From: Otatea glauca
Taxonomy: Eukaryota; Streptophyta; Magnoliopsida; Poales; Poaceae
DNA length: 64,000 nt
Assembly: GCA_036346275.1 (NCBI GenBank)
Contig: JAYEVK010000475.1
Span: 124,001-188,000, forward strand
Direction of reading: 5' to 3'
Shown here: positions 1 to 10,876 of the stretch, one piece after another
Layout: every line of letters starts with the position of its first letter
Position numbering within the stretch: the stretch's first letter is position 1
Program-made: the position numbers and the translations under genes
Notes under the pieces: model-generated
Databases searched by the model: none
The model's input: only the letters and a program-made list of their open reading frames with translations
What the model was told of the DNA's origin: nothing

Positions 1-793
1 ATGCAATCATGCAGGTGATCGATCGATCGAAATCGATCGATCGGAGGTGCTGAATTATTTGGTCCATCAGGTCAAGAAAGACGTACAGGAAGCATGCAGC
101 TGCATCAGGACATGTGTCGGTTGACCTTTTTCTCACCTCAAAAGCCCAAACCCATTCACGTTTTGGGTGCGTGCTGATCATTGGAGGCACGTCGATCGAC
201 CTGGTTAATTGACATGCACTAGCTTCCTGCAGCTGACTGTCGGCAGCCATCCATCAATTATTTCTTGCAAGTTAGAAGCGTGCATATGGCTCGATCTGCT
301 GGGTTCTTGTTTGCAATAGGTTTTCGCCCAACTAATCTTTAGCAAATTTTGGTAATGGAAACTGGTCAAGAACGATTAATCGGCAAGAAATTGGCTAGCT
401 AACCATGGGCAATGGCATGCATGCATCTCGTACGTACTACCTCCAACTAAGTTAATAAGCGGCTCAGATCGAATTGAAGATGCATGGAGCATGATTGGAT
501 GGATCGATTTTCATGCATACGTCGATCAGTACTACGTACTGCAGATTCGATCGATTTCAAAAAAACAAAACAAAGCCCGGGAGATGAAACCCGTGCAGCC
601 AGGCTGCAGGCATATATGCTGCCGGCGTCACGATTCACATGACTAACAAATAATGATCGACCGATCCGGACCAGTCGTCGCTTGCAGCGTCATGCATTCA
701 GCTCGAGCTCTCATGCATCCTACCTAGTTTTGACCTGCATGCATTTAATTATCTAAAATCTTATTATGGCTTATTTCATTCGTTTATGGTAAG
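1..793. other. Intergenic DNA, no gene seen
   Basis: No ORF or RNA gene is convincing here. The stretch is rich in short palindromes of the GATCGATC and CATGCATG kind, for example around 20-42, 416-425 and 683-745. CATGCA is the core of the RY promoter element of plants, but nothing ties these copies to a gene. The small ORFs have no recognisable product. Confidence 0.6.
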
Positions 794-1303
794 AAGAAGT
801 CTATATAACATCTCGAACTTTAGTCGAAAGTTCATTCAGTATCCGAACTATGAAACCGGACATTTAACCTCCTTAACTTTGCAATCTGATTCAAATAACA
901 CCTAACCCGATTTTGTATAGTAATATTGCCTATGTGATATAATGAGTGAGCGGTTTTGCTATATAGGATGATACGCGGGTCAAGTTAGGTCAATGACAGG
1001 TGTGGCTCACATGGGCCTCCCCCCTGTCGAGCTCCTAATCATACTTCCATGGCCATCGACCCATGTAACTCACTCCTCTATTTCGGTTTGGAAGAGAAGA
1101 CAATGTGAGCCGCACCTGTTATTCATCAAGACTTGTCTAGCATGTCATCTTTCGTGGCAAAACCGCCTACTCATCACACCACGCGGACAATACCACTATA
1201 CGAAACCGGATCAGTGTGTTATTTGAATCGGATTACTTTCATAGTTCGGGATGCCAGACGAACTTTCGAGCAAAATTTAAGGTATTATATGGACTTTTTC
1301 CTT
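794..1303. mobile_element. Foldback MITE (non-autonomous DNA transposon)
   Basis: The two halves are inverted copies of each other. The left arm, from GAAGTCTATATAAC at about 796, matches the complement of the right arm, which ends GTATTATATGGACTTTTTC at about 1300. Blocks in both arms that pair include CGAAAGTTC, CGAACTATGAAA and GCGGTTTTGC. The arms are about 250 bp each and meet near 1050, so the whole could fold into one long hairpin. No protein is encoded. The terminal sequences resemble non-autonomous Mutator-like elements of grasses, but no clear target duplication is visible, so the superfamily is an inference. A half copy lies at 5191-5455. Confidence 0.75.
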
Positions 1304-1536
1304 TAAGATATGACGAGGGAAGTAGCCATTCATTCTTGTTATTCAGTACCATAAGCATTCTTGCTTTTATGCACACCAGGCATTGGTTCACAGCTTGTGA
1401 TCTTTTGCTGAGAAAGAAAGATATGCATGCTATTTATCATTTCTTTCTGTCAGGCTATTTCGAGTTAATTTGTAGTACTATCATATTTCAGAAATTAAGA
1501 AGTTTGCCATCTTACGGATAATACGTGTACATTTGC

Positions 1537-1765
1537 AAAATAGCCGGTGAAAGGATCTGTTCGCGATTTCTGAATCTTCCGGGGCGAAAGAACCAGCGGT
1601 CGGATCGAATTTGCGGAATTACGGGACCCTTTTTAAAATAACCGATGGAAGAACCTGTTCGCGATTTAGGAATTCACGAGGTCCTTTTTTGCAAAAAAAA
1701 ATCGGTGGAAAGACCTTTCCACAATTTCGAATTTTTCGGAGGGTTTTTTCGGGAAAAAATTTGTA
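1537..1765. repeat. Degenerate minisatellite, three units
   Basis: Three diverged units follow each other, each with the pattern 'A-run, CCGGTGGAA, GACCTGTTCGCGATTT, GAATTC, CGGGG, T-run'. They begin near 1537, 1634 and 1697. The best conserved word is TGTTCGCGATTT, seen at 1558-1569 and 1653-1664, and altered to CTTTCCACAATTT in the third unit. An ORF that runs through the units is low-complexity and is not taken as a gene. The 1304-1536 stretch before it holds nothing recognisable. Confidence 0.55.
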
Positions 1766-1809
1766 CTTGATGGCCTCCCTGCGATCCAAAACTTCCCAGC
1801 TTAATATAC

Positions 1810-2185
1810 TCCAAACCACCACAAGAAGAATGCCACCTTGCATAAAAAATTCAGTGAAAATGCATTCAAAATATGTGTTACTGCTGCGTTTCAAAAGATA
1901 GGAATCACCATTCAAACTTGAGGTCAGAAAGTTTGAACCATCAACAGATAAGTACTCTAGAGCCTTGTTTGGAAGGCCCAAAATCCCGGGCCATCCGCTA
2001 ATATCACGGCTATTCCGAGAATGGGCTAGGATTTTGGACTTTCTAAACAAGCGTAATCAGACTGTCCTATAAAAAGGAATCAGACTGGGCCTAAAAAAAA
2101 AGAATCAGGCTGGGCCTAAAATAACAATTGGCTTGGAGGTCTACAACGCTCAAATGGCGAGTGTCAACAGATGAGGCTATCAATA
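1810..2185. repeat. Duplicated segment, copy 1 (intact, without insertion)
   Basis: This segment is repeated at 34559-35759 with scattered substitutions and small indels. Shared landmarks in order are CCAAACCACCACAAGAA, AAAATATGTG then TTACTGCTGCGTTTC, AAGTACTCTAGAGCC, ATTTTGGACTTTCTAAAC, and GGTCTACAACGCTCAAATGG. In this copy AAAATATGTG and TTACTGCTGCG are contiguous at about 1870-1887, whereas in copy 2 a Ds-like element sits between them. This copy is therefore an empty-site reference. No coding function was recognised. Confidence 0.85.
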
Positions 2186-2189
2186 AACC

Positions 2190-3871
2190 CAGTACATATT
2201 TCTATGTCCTCAACTCTCAACCAAATCCCTGCCAAAAAAAAAAAACACTCAACCAAACGGCCATCTCATCTCTTTTAACATACTCAATAAAACTTCAACT
2301 AAGCATTATCAAGAAGGATATTTTCCAGCCCAGAGCAAGTTCCTTACAGAAGTTCACAACATCTCACAAACTAGTTAAAAGAACTGGTTGCATCCCTGCA
2401 TTAAGTAATTTCAGCAACATCAAAGGTTCTCTGAACATTCTAACAGATCACATAAACAGCTTTTTTTGTTTGTTTTGAACTTTCACATAATGTAGATTAG
2501 CATATGCCAAATCATAATCTACACATTAGATCCGGCTGGGTTCTTGTGGACCCACGAATTAGACTTTGAACCTTGGTTGGGCCCGCGAGAGTGTAGGGCG
2601 CAAGTCATGCGACTGTGATTGTCCAGCGCTCTGTTTCTCTTCCCATGGCATGGAGACGGTGGCGCTGAGCTCGTTTCATCCTGCCGTCAATAAGGGCTAC
2701 CATTGATTCACAGACAAAAATGCTATTCCTTAGTCCTCTACTGATGTCTTAATGGTGAGAATTTGGAAGCTACTCCACTCATTTGTTGATTTAGAGCAAG
2801 GAAAATAAGTTTAGTGTTGTGTCTAGTGGGCCTGCCTTGTGTTTTCTGATGCAGTTGATGCAATGCAACCTGAAGGAAATCGATCACCTTATCTCCACTA
2901 TATGATCATCCATCCAGCTTCAGGAGCAGGTGGCCTTGTGGGATAACGCCCCAGGAAGAGGGACCTCACTCTAGAATAGGCATTTTCATACGTAACAGTG
3001 TAAGTGTAACACTACTGTAAGGGAATATACAAGCATTTTAAACCACTCCTTTAAAAGTTCCAATTTCTTTATTCCTTTAAAATTTCAACTTGGCAGTGAT
3101 GGATCTCTGTGTACACATTCATATGCCTTGGAGGATTGATCTTCTGCAAAGCATGGATCAACTACGTATATGTGTATGCATGTGACTTGTGGCATGAATA
3201 TTTTGTAGCGAAACTTGGATTATTTTGTTTTTGAGAGTTTAGAATTCATGGTATCAATTATTTGAGGTCCGCACGAGGCTAGTTTTAAACCAAATAGCAT
3301 GTTCATCAACCATGAACCATTTTTGCACACAGAACTACCAGCTTTAAACTTATAAATGGACTTAACGGACTTTATGCAAAACAGTATAAGTCAGACGGTG
3401 CACATTAACATTACATCTAGGGAGACACCAAGTCAGGATTCTGCATACAAGTCCGTTGAAATGAATAGTCGAAAGAGTACAGTTTGAAAATCAACACTAA
3501 GTTCATTCCTGTGGTATGTTTGCAAGTCACAGCACATTGGAAGAATCGTCAGCCTAACAAGCATAAGCAATTGAATGAACTAGTTCAACATACTACATCA
3601 AGTAACTTGGAGAACAGCACAACATCCATGCTTCAACTTTCTAGATTTGTATAGGCCACAGGATGCAAAATGGCAACTGCTAAACTACAAATGCAGATGA
3701 TACCTACTGGCTAAACATGGGTGAACATCGCTCTATGAAACGGTGTAAGAACCATAACATGCCTTGATCTCAACATTGGCGTTGCAAACGCAAGTAAAGC
3801 CAAACCTAGAAGAGTAATTTCATTTTAGAGGACTGACCTCTTGGCTTCAGTTCAGTGGGACTAAAATATCT
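2190..3871. other. Intergenic DNA downstream of mTERF, no gene seen
   Basis: AT-rich sequence with no ORF that shows a known domain. Because the mTERF gene is read on the minus strand and stops at 3872, its 3' untranslated region and polyadenylation site should lie in the right part of this stretch, but I cannot place them. The ORF at 2128-2478 has no family features. Confidence 0.5.
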
Positions 3872-5077
3872 CTATATATCCCCGAATCCTTGGAATTTAA
3901 TCTCACCCTCATATGCCTTAACAACATCTGGCACATTGTTAGCATACCTCAATACATATTTGCCCGAGAAGGCCCTGGAGCTGCCGAGCAATGCTGGAAG
4001 CAGCTTGATATCTTGCTCAATCTTCCCCTCCTTCATCAACACGCTCAGCACGGCGCACCTTGGTAGGATGGTCTTCTCCAAGCTGTACCCCAGAATCACC
4101 GGGTGCCTGATTACATCAGTTGATTCAAGCTTCAACTCGTCCAGGAAGAACCGGAGCTTCTTCTTGATGCTCTCATCGGCGAAAAGTAGTATCGTGGGCT
4201 GCGTCTTGAAGGCCCTGAGCACCTCACCCTCGGACAGCCCGAAGCTCCGGTACACCATCACCTTCCGCAGCCATGTCTCCCTCTTGACGCTGCACATCAC
4301 GCGGAAGCAGTAGAGGAAGCGCGTACCCGTGACGCTGCACATATCGAGCGCCTTGAGGTCCTCAAAGACTTCGCCTATGCGGTCCGGCGACAACATGAGG
4401 ACGCCCATCTGGATGACGAGGAGCTTCGAGATGGCCTCCTCGGTGAGGCCGTGGTTGCGGAGGGCTTCTACCGCGGGGCGCATGTTGTTGTCGAGATCGA
4501 CCATGAGGGCGCGGGGTATTCGGCTGAAGCCGAGGCGGATGCCGTCGTCGGTGCCGATGATGCCGCGGAGGAACTGGATGCAGGGGACGATGTGCTTGTC
4601 CAGGCTGCGTGCGAGGAGGAGGGGCGAGGAGGCAAGCTTGCGGGGCTCGAAGCCCAGGGACGCGAAAAATTCGAGCTTGGGGCGAATGATCCGGTCGGCA
4701 TCGACGGAGAGGAGCAGCGGGGCGCTGCGGGCCACCCGGGCGATATCTTCGTCGGTGAAGCCATAGCGGCGGAGGAGGGCGCAAACAGCGTCGGCCTTGG
4801 TGGTGGACCGGATACGGTGGCAGCGGGCGGTCGCCGCGGCGGCGGCGGGGGAGAGGCCGCATGAGATGAGGTAGGAGATGGTGGCGGGGCAGGGCTCGAG
4901 GTTTGGGGCGACGGCTGTTGAGGAGTAGCTGCGGGAGAGAGGGACGGCGCCGGGCTTGAACTGGAGGGGGTTAATGCGTTCGCCGGCGGGGAGTTGGAGG
5001 AGGCGGAGGAGGAGCCGCCGCCGGCAGATGAAGGCGAACATGATGGATGGCTGTTGGGTTTTTGGTACTGTTGACAT
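3872..5077 (-). CDS. mTERF-family transcription termination factor (organellar)
   Basis: This is a single-exon ORF of 401 codons, a typical size for a plant mTERF protein. Such proteins bind organellar nucleic acid through stacked helical repeats and affect transcription or splicing in mitochondria or plastids. The protein shows the repeated mTERF pattern of two helices with a conserved proline near the start (for example RSAPLLL, SPDRIGEVF, KTQPTILLF, IRHPVILGYSLE), ending in the usual C-terminal repeat. The N-terminus is Arg/Leu/Ser-rich and lacks acidic residues (FICRRRLLLRLLQLPAG), which fits an organellar transit peptide, probably mitochondrial. The first ATG gives Met at 5077, but Met13 at 5041 directly precedes the transit-like stretch and is an equally good start. 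No stop or frameshift interrupts it. A half MITE begins about 115 bp upstream. Family assignment is firm; the exact orthologue and compartment are not. Confidence 0.9.
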   Translation of the reverse strand: MSTVPKTQQPSIMFAFICRRRLLLRLLQLPAGERINPLQFKPGAVPLSRSYSSTAVAPNLEPCPATISYLISCGLSPAAAAATARCHRIRSTTKADAVCALLRRYGFTDEDIARVARSAPLLLSVDADRIIRPKLEFFASLGFEPRKLASSPLLLARSLDKHIVPCIQFLRGIIGTDDGIRLGFSRIPRALMVDLDNNMRPAVEALRNHGLTEEAISKLLVIQMGVLMLSPDRIGEVFEDLKALDMCSVTGTRFLYCFRVMCSVKRETWLRKVMVYRSFGLSEGEVLRAFKTQPTILLFADESIKKKLRFFLDELKLESTDVIRHPVILGYSLEKTILPRCAVLSVLMKEGKIEQDIKLLPALLGSSRAFSGKYVLRYANNVPDVVKAYEGEIKFQGFGDI

Positions 5078-5190
5078 TGGGCTAAGCCGCTGAACTTGCT
5101 GTCATCCGACAAAGCGGGCCCACATGCAATTGAGTTGGCCAAATCCGTCCGTTTGGGCCAGCTGACTTGCACACCACGTCATCGCATGGC

Positions 5191-5455
5191 AGGAAGAAGT
5201 TCTTATAATTCACTGAACTTTGGTTGAAAGTTCATTCAGCATCTCGAGCTATAAAACAAGATATTTGATCCCCAAAATTTGCAATTTAGTTTAAATAACA
5301 CCTTGACCTGTTTTGCATAGTGTTATTGCCCGTGTGGCGCAATGGGTGGGTAGTTTTACCATGTAGGATGACACGCTGGCCAAATTAGGTCAATAATTGG
5401 TGGGACCCACACAGGCTTCTTCTTCGCCAAGCTCCTAATCATGCTTCCATAGCTT
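5191..5455. mobile_element. Half copy of the foldback MITE
   Basis: The sequence matches the left arm of the element at 794-1303, from AAGTTCTTATAATTC through GCTCCTAATCATGCTTCCAT. That last block is the region next to the hairpin centre in the full copy, and the right arm is missing. It lies directly upstream of the mTERF start codon, so it may occupy part of that gene's promoter. LINE-derived sequence starts shortly after its broken end. Confidence 0.7.
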
Positions 5456-5463
5456 AATTGATA

Positions 5464-5780
5464 AGAGCCTCAAGAGCGGGGTTGTCGATGTGAGGCGCCA
5501 TGGGATATGATTATCCTAGTCAAGCTGGTCATTATCGATTTGGTTTTTAACGTTATTAGTGCTTATGCTATATAAGAAGGTTTGAATGAGACCATTAAGA
5601 GAATTTTTGAAAGATTTAGATGACATGGTTAGAAATGTGTCTAGCAATGAGAAGCTTTTTTTAGGAGGCGTTTCAATGGCCATGTTGGTACAACTAGTGG
5701 GGGGTTTGAAAGGGTTCATAGGAGTTTTGGTTATGGTGACAGGAATCAAGAAGGAGAAGACATCTTGAACTTTGCTATAG
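5464..5780 (+). pseudogene. LINE endonuclease region, left fragment
   Basis: In translation, with frameshifts, this fragment resembles the endonuclease part of ORF2 of plant non-LTR retrotransposons. Readable pieces are IILVKLVIIDLVFNVISAYA, then KREFLKDLDDMVRNV and EKLFLGG. Stops and shifted frames break it, so it is dead. The reading line DILNFAI ends exactly at the Copia A insertion site. It resumes at 31585 after one copy of the 5-bp duplication TATAG is discounted, which proves the LINE was there first. The upstream end adjoins the half MITE; the LINE 5' end is missing or unrecognisable. Confidence 0.75.
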
Positions 5781-6333
5781 TGATAGCATCTAGGCCCCCT
5801 CAATTTTATTATTGTGTTTTATTATAGTTTTGGTATTGATGACTAAGTTAATAATACTAAAAAGCTCTGAAAAACGTATGCTGGAATCAATAATGGAGCA
5901 AGTTGGACGAACAAGATTAAGGTGCTTAGTTTCTATTTTATGACTTGGGAGATGATTCAAGTCAAATAGCTAGGATTGTTTTTCTTTTTGGTTGTCTAAA
6001 GAGGGACTTTGCACAAGCTAGTGAATTGGATCATAAGGCAAAGACAAAACTAGATTTCTCGAGGCAAAAGACACTTTGACATTGATCTTTTAATCATATT
6101 TTTAGTATACAACAGACCAAATTTCAGCTATCTATTTCTTTAGTCAGTTGCATACACATCATATTCTTTTGAAGTCAAAAAGATTCTTTGGTCCAATCTT
6201 GAAACTCTTCTGCGTCAAAATTACCATCAAAATACCTGCTCATAGGACCAAAACTCTTGTTTTCATATTCCTTCATCCTTGGTAAAAACCTCCTTGAAAA
6301 TCATCTGATAACTAAGGGATTGCCTATGTATGA

Positions 6334-6804
6334 CGGACCAAATTATTTAGTCCGGCGTACATGCTATAGTCTCTTCTCCGTGACGGACCAAATATTTTGG
6401 TCCGGCACTCCTTCAGTTCATAAGCTTTTGGTAGGACCAAACTTTGAAGTCCTATTTATTGAAACCTTAAATGAATATTCTTTATCATTCAAAAGGATTT
6501 TACTTTGACAACGGACCAAACATTCTTGCTTAAAATTTTGTCCGTTGCTAAAGTAAATCTCTTGGATAAAACTTATCTCTGTTGAAAAAGGGTATTTGGC
6601 AAATAATCTTTAAATCTCCATGTATGACGGACCAAAACATTTGGTCCGACGTACATGTGTCTCTATGCCAGACCAAACTCTTTGAAAAGCCCATGCACAA
6701 CGGACCAAATTTTTGGTCCGACGTACATGTATCTTTCTCAGTTGTGCGACGAACCAAACTCTATGTAAAGTCTATGTACTACGGACCAAAATTTTTGGTC
6801 CGTC
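6334..6804. promoter_or_regulatory. Palindrome array in Copia A LTR
   Basis: Five palindromes of the form CGGACCAAA-N-TTTGGTCCG occur at about 6334-6355, 6385-6403, 6629-6647, 6701-6720 and 6780-6806, and most are followed by GTACATG. Single half sites are at about 6434, 6514, 6669 and 6750. All lie upstream of the LTR TATA box. The 3' LTR holds the same array, partly decayed, at about 30335-30810. Conserved LTR palindromes are known from Sireviruses. A protein-binding or RNA-hairpin role is inference. Confidence 0.8.
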
Positions 6805-6958
6805 GTAAATATTCAAATTTGGTTCGTCATACACATGTCCAGTATCGCTAGGCAATGTTACTTAGTCCATTGTACGTGTACTTTTCTGATATTTCTGACA
6901 CCTGACACGTCCAACGGCTACTGTAGTAGGTGTAACGGCTATATTCATTCCAAATGGC

Positions 6959-6966
6959 TATATAAG
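6959..6966 (+). promoter_or_regulatory. Probable LTR TATA box (Copia A)
   Basis: TATATAAG in the context GGCTATATAAGC, upstream of the gag leader and downstream of the palindrome array. The same box is at 30962-30969 in the 3' LTR. Transcription would then start about 30 bp downstream. Confidence 0.6.
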
Positions 6967-7576
6967 CATTTCCTAGCCATCTACCAAAATAGAGATTGAA
7001 CTCCTTTACATTTTAGCATTGAAAAATAGCTCTCATTCTCAAAAGGAGTCTGTGCTTCACCTTCAAACCAAAAAATTCTTAAACATCTTTAAGTGTTTTA
7101 GCTCCAAGTCAAAGTCTAGCAGTGTGAGTTGCGAAGTGAACCAAGAGACAGAACTTGTGCAAAGTTTATTACTCTTGGGTCTTAGTGATTCTAGACTGCT
7201 TGGAGAAAGTGAACAGTGCGACCTGTCCAAAGGTGATTGTGGAAGGCCACTGTGATTGTGAGAGGTTGGAACTCACCTCACTGGAGTAGTGAAAGAGTTA
7301 TCTGAGTGATCACCGAAGCTACTGCGACTAGCTTTGGAGAAGCAATACTTCGAAAGAAGTGCTTCAACGTGGATTAAGAGTGCGACTCTGAACCACGGGA
7401 TAAATCTCTGTCTCTTTTGTGCTCTACTTCTCTTTATTGCTTTCGCTGTAATCATTGATTGTTTTTACTTCTGTTCTGTCTTTTTATCTCATAAAGAATT
7501 GTAAATTATTTTTGAAGAAGTCAAATTAGTAAGAGTCGCCTATTCACCCCCCTCTAGGCCAACTAGATCCTTCAAT

Positions 7577-7588
7577 TGGTATCAGAGC
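7577..7588 (+). other. Primer binding site of Copia A
   Basis: TGGTATCAGAGC begins two bases after the end of the 5' LTR. It is complementary to the 3' end of plant initiator tRNA-Met, the usual primer of Copia reverse transcription. It is not a tRNA gene. Confidence 0.9.
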
Positions 7589-7624
7589 TAGGATTACCTT
7601 GTTTAGCTTAACTAGCTTTGGTAA

Positions 7625-9184
7625 ATGGCTGAGGGAAATGGATCCGCAACTGTTAGTATTGGTAGAGTACCTGTTTTTTATGGCACAAATTATGCTTATT
7701 GGAAAATTAGGATAAGATGCTATTTAGAAGCTGTCGGGTATGGTGTGTGGAGGGTTACAGAGAAGCCTTTGCCTCCTCGTGTCATGCCTGAAGGGCAATC
7801 TGTATATGGTGAACCCACTCCTGGTGAGATTCAAAATATGCAGTATGATGCTCAAGCTAGAAATGCCATATTTTCCTGTCTGAGCTTATAAGTTTTTGAT
7901 AGAGTAAGTAATCTTACATCTGCTTATGATATATGGACAACATTACAAGAAATTCATGAAGGTACTTCTGATGTAAAAGAAGAAAAGTATTATGTTGTCC
8001 GAGAAAAATTTGATCAATTCAAAATGCTTTCTCAAGAAAATGCTAATGATATGTTCTCTAGGCTAAATCCTATTGTCAATGAACTAAAAGGCCTAGGAAC
8101 TAAAATTTCTGATGTTGAGGCATGCAGTAAGATGATTAGAGTGCTCCCTCGAGCATATCACAGCTTGATCACATATCTGTCCAACAGTGGTGATCTCAAG
8201 AGGCTCTCTCCAACCAAACTACTACGTAAAATATCTACTCATGAGCTCACATTGGCTGATGAAGATGCTCCAAAGAAGAAATCCATCGCACTCAAAGCCA
8301 AGGAAGTTATACAAGACTCATCGGACGATGATGATGATGAGTTAAGTGAGAATGAGGATTAAGATGTGAAGAAGTTAGCTCTACTCATGAGAAGAGCCAA
8401 CAAACTCATGAGAAGAGTCAATTTCAAAGACAAAGAAAGGTCAAACTCTTACATAAAGAAAAATCCTTTTTCTAATGTTGTATGCTTTGAATGCAATAAA
8501 AGGGACACATAGCTGCTCGGTGTCCCAACAAAATCAAGAAAAAGAGCAAATACAAGAACAAGGATGATGAGGATGAGGAGAAGACTCATGAAAAACCCAA
8601 GAAGAAGTTTTTCAAGAAAAGCTACTCCAAGAAATTTGTAAAGAAAGGAAAAGAAGAAGCTCACATAGGAGAATGGGTCACTGATGAAGAAAGCGCAAGT
8701 GAAGACTCATCCTCAGATGATGAAAGTTCAAAGTCAAAGGGGCTAGCTGGGCTTGCACTAGATGAGTCAACTCCACCACCACCCTCATTTCCTCTCTGTC
8801 TGATGGCAAGATCAGATGAGGAAAAGGTAAGTGACTCACCTTCTTATGATGAGCTAGTAGAACTAGTTGAAGAACTAAATAATGCCTTGCATGATAAAAC
8901 AAATTCAACTAGAACTCTTAAGAAGACTATCACTGGCTTGTTTAATGATTAAAAATTGCTAACAGACAAGTATGAAAAGCTTATGCATGAACATGAAAAG
9001 TCTGTACAAATCCATAATGATCTAGTTACAAGTCATGCTTTGCATGCTAAGAATCATGAAGACTTGCAGACTAACTATTGTGAGCTAGAAATTGAAAATG
9101 AAATGCTAGCCAACAAATCCAATCATGTTTCTTTATGTAATGCATCAGTTTCATGTGACTTATTTAAAGAAGAAATCATGACTT
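7625..9184 (+). pseudogene. Copia A gag, left part (broken)
   Basis: Gag forms the virus-like particle. The reading begins MAEGNGSATVSIG at 7625, soon after the primer site, and continues into the helical Gag domain common in Copia elements (YWKIRIRCYL, DQFKMLSQENANDMFSRL). It is interrupted by TAA at 7889 and TAA at 8360. A one-base loss in an A-run near 8499 falls inside the CCHC zinc knuckle (CFEC is in one frame, the His and last Cys in the next). An acidic/basic-rich segment and a heptad-like stretch (about 8850-9180) follow, with another TAA at about 8950. Copia B interrupts the gene at 9184, and gag resumes at 21255. Confidence 0.85.
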
Positions 9185-10821
9185 TGAAGGACCAGGTAGA
9201 GGTCCATCCATGTTTGTGATGAGTATTTGATTTTATTTGAGCAAGGTGTGCTCAAGTTTGAGTTTGATTTGGATTGATTTTCAAAATGAAGCAATTTGAG
9301 TTGTCTCTGCTAGGAGTGGTAGTACCGGCCGTATGGGCGCGGTAGTGATGAGTTGGATGGTTTATTGCATATCATTGTGGGCATTGCTATGTGATGTGTT
9401 TCCTTGTCTTTGATGGTTGCAGGGCGACGGTGCTAGGTCATGGTGAGGCGGAGGATGACCGGGACTAGGCGAGGAGCGTCGGAGGTCCAGACGGTTGGGA
9501 GATCGTCGGAAGATGATCGGAGACGGAGTTCGGGCAAGTCAAGAAGACAAGGAAAGGAGATGATGCTAGCTAGATGCTGCGTGGATCAATGAGGGCCGTC
9601 GGATTGAGGTCTAGTTGATAGGTTAGCGGGTCTAGGTAGTATGCTTTGAAAACTGTGCAAGAAAACCCGGTATGTGTGTGGATTTTGGGTTAGCCCTTGC
9701 ATGGCTATGTGTGTGGGTTAATCCTATCCCTTAGATGAGTGCTCTAGGGTTGAGGGACTCATCCAAGGGTGGTAGGTGGCCCAAGAGTAGTATAAATCGG
9801 GGTGGAGGGGTAGCCTCCTTCCCTTGAAGGTTTTTGAGGTTTTTGAATGCTCCTTTGAGCTTTGCCCACATGAAAGTGAGGCTTTGTAACCTCTCCTTAC
9901 AGAAATGAAAGTTTTATCTATCTATCTCTGAATTTATTTTGCGCATTTACATTATGTCTTTACTTTACGCAATTTAAATTCAGCATTTACTTTCCCGCAA
10001 TTACATTCTCGCAATTTACTTTCACGCAATTTGAATTTGCCTCTCCTCTTTCTAAATGCTGTTGATCTTGGATGTTTTGAGTGTGTTCATATGGTTTTAC
10101 ATCTCTTTTGCACTCTTGGATTGAGTAGAGAACATCTTTTCTTTCAAGTTCCAACTTTGTTCAGAACTTGTTCTTTGCGCAGCATTTAGTATGTGATTTT
10201 TATAAAAATATAGAAAAATCCTTTTTAGGTGATTCTTGTTGGAGGAGGTGCGGGACTCTGATATCCACCTGTAGAAAAAATTTGGAGTTCACTTATTGCA
10301 CCGGTTGGGCCCCATGAGGTGAAAACCGAGCCCCAAACTTTCTGCTCGAAGTTCTTGACTGACTGTGTTCTTCGATTTTTCCTGTTTTTCTGTAAGGATT
10401 TTTGAGGAGAAATTTGGTGGAGTTCTTGATGACGCTGCTGATCATAGGGAGAAAAATTGTCAAAATGTTTTGATCTGCAGAAACCCACCAACCTCCTGTT
10501 CAATTTGAGGATAATTTCTGGAAATTCTACTTTTGCTTTTCTGAAAGTGACTTTGTGGTTTGAATTGATGTCCTTTCTAAAAGCAAGAGTTGGATTGATT
10601 CCTCTTTATCTTGGACACTAGACAACCAGGATTGTGACTCAAAAATCCCCTCATATTTTATGGTAATTATCCATGCAAGCTAGGGGTACACATAGTTGTC
10701 TAGTTTTTCGGGTTTTTCACGATTTCCTTTGAGCGATCTTGTCGAGGTTTTTGTTGGAGTATTTTGGGGAAAATTTATTTGCGACCATTCAACCCCCTCT
10801 ATTCGCCATTTCGATCTTTCA
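9185..10821 (+). repeat. Copia B 5' LTR
   Basis: Begins TGAAGGACC and ends CGATCTTTCA, and matches 19612-21249 with few changes. A TATA box (TATAAAT) is at about 9791-9797, followed by a purine-rich GGGGTGGAGGGG. The last 50 bases before the primer site are pyrimidine-rich. Confidence 0.95.
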
Positions 10822-10823
10822 AT

Positions 10824-10835
10824 TGGTATCAGAGC
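10824..10835 (+). other. Primer binding site of Copia B
   Basis: TGGTATCAGAGC, complementary to initiator tRNA-Met, two bases after the LTR end. Confidence 0.9.
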
Positions 10836-10876
10836 CGATTTTGCTCTTCCATTGATCTTGACCGGTCTTAAGAGCC

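Larger units (their letters stand above)
5781..7574 (+). repeat. Copia A 5' LTR
   Basis: Starts TGATAGCATCTAGG and ends ATCCTTCA. It matches 29783-31584 over its full length with scattered substitutions and short indels. It holds a palindrome array (6334-6804) and a TATA box at 6959-6966 (TATATAAG), which marks the probable U3/R region. A run of C residues near the 3' end (CACCCCC, about 7546-7552) is longer in the other LTR. Confidence 0.95.

Noticed and set aside
4329..4864. Long plus-strand and alternative-frame ORFs opposite or within the mTERF gene
   Set aside because: They are GC-bias shadows of the mTERF frame: composition is Arg/Ala/Pro/Gly-rich and no domain is visible.
6334..6804. 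Evenly repeated palindromes as a CRISPR-like array
   Set aside because: Spacing is irregular, repeats are self-complementary and sit inside a retrotransposon LTR of a plant genome, and there are no cas genes.
7577..7588. TGGTATCAGAGC as part of a tRNA gene
   Set aside because: Only the 3'-end complement is present, at the LTR boundary. It is the reverse-transcription primer site.
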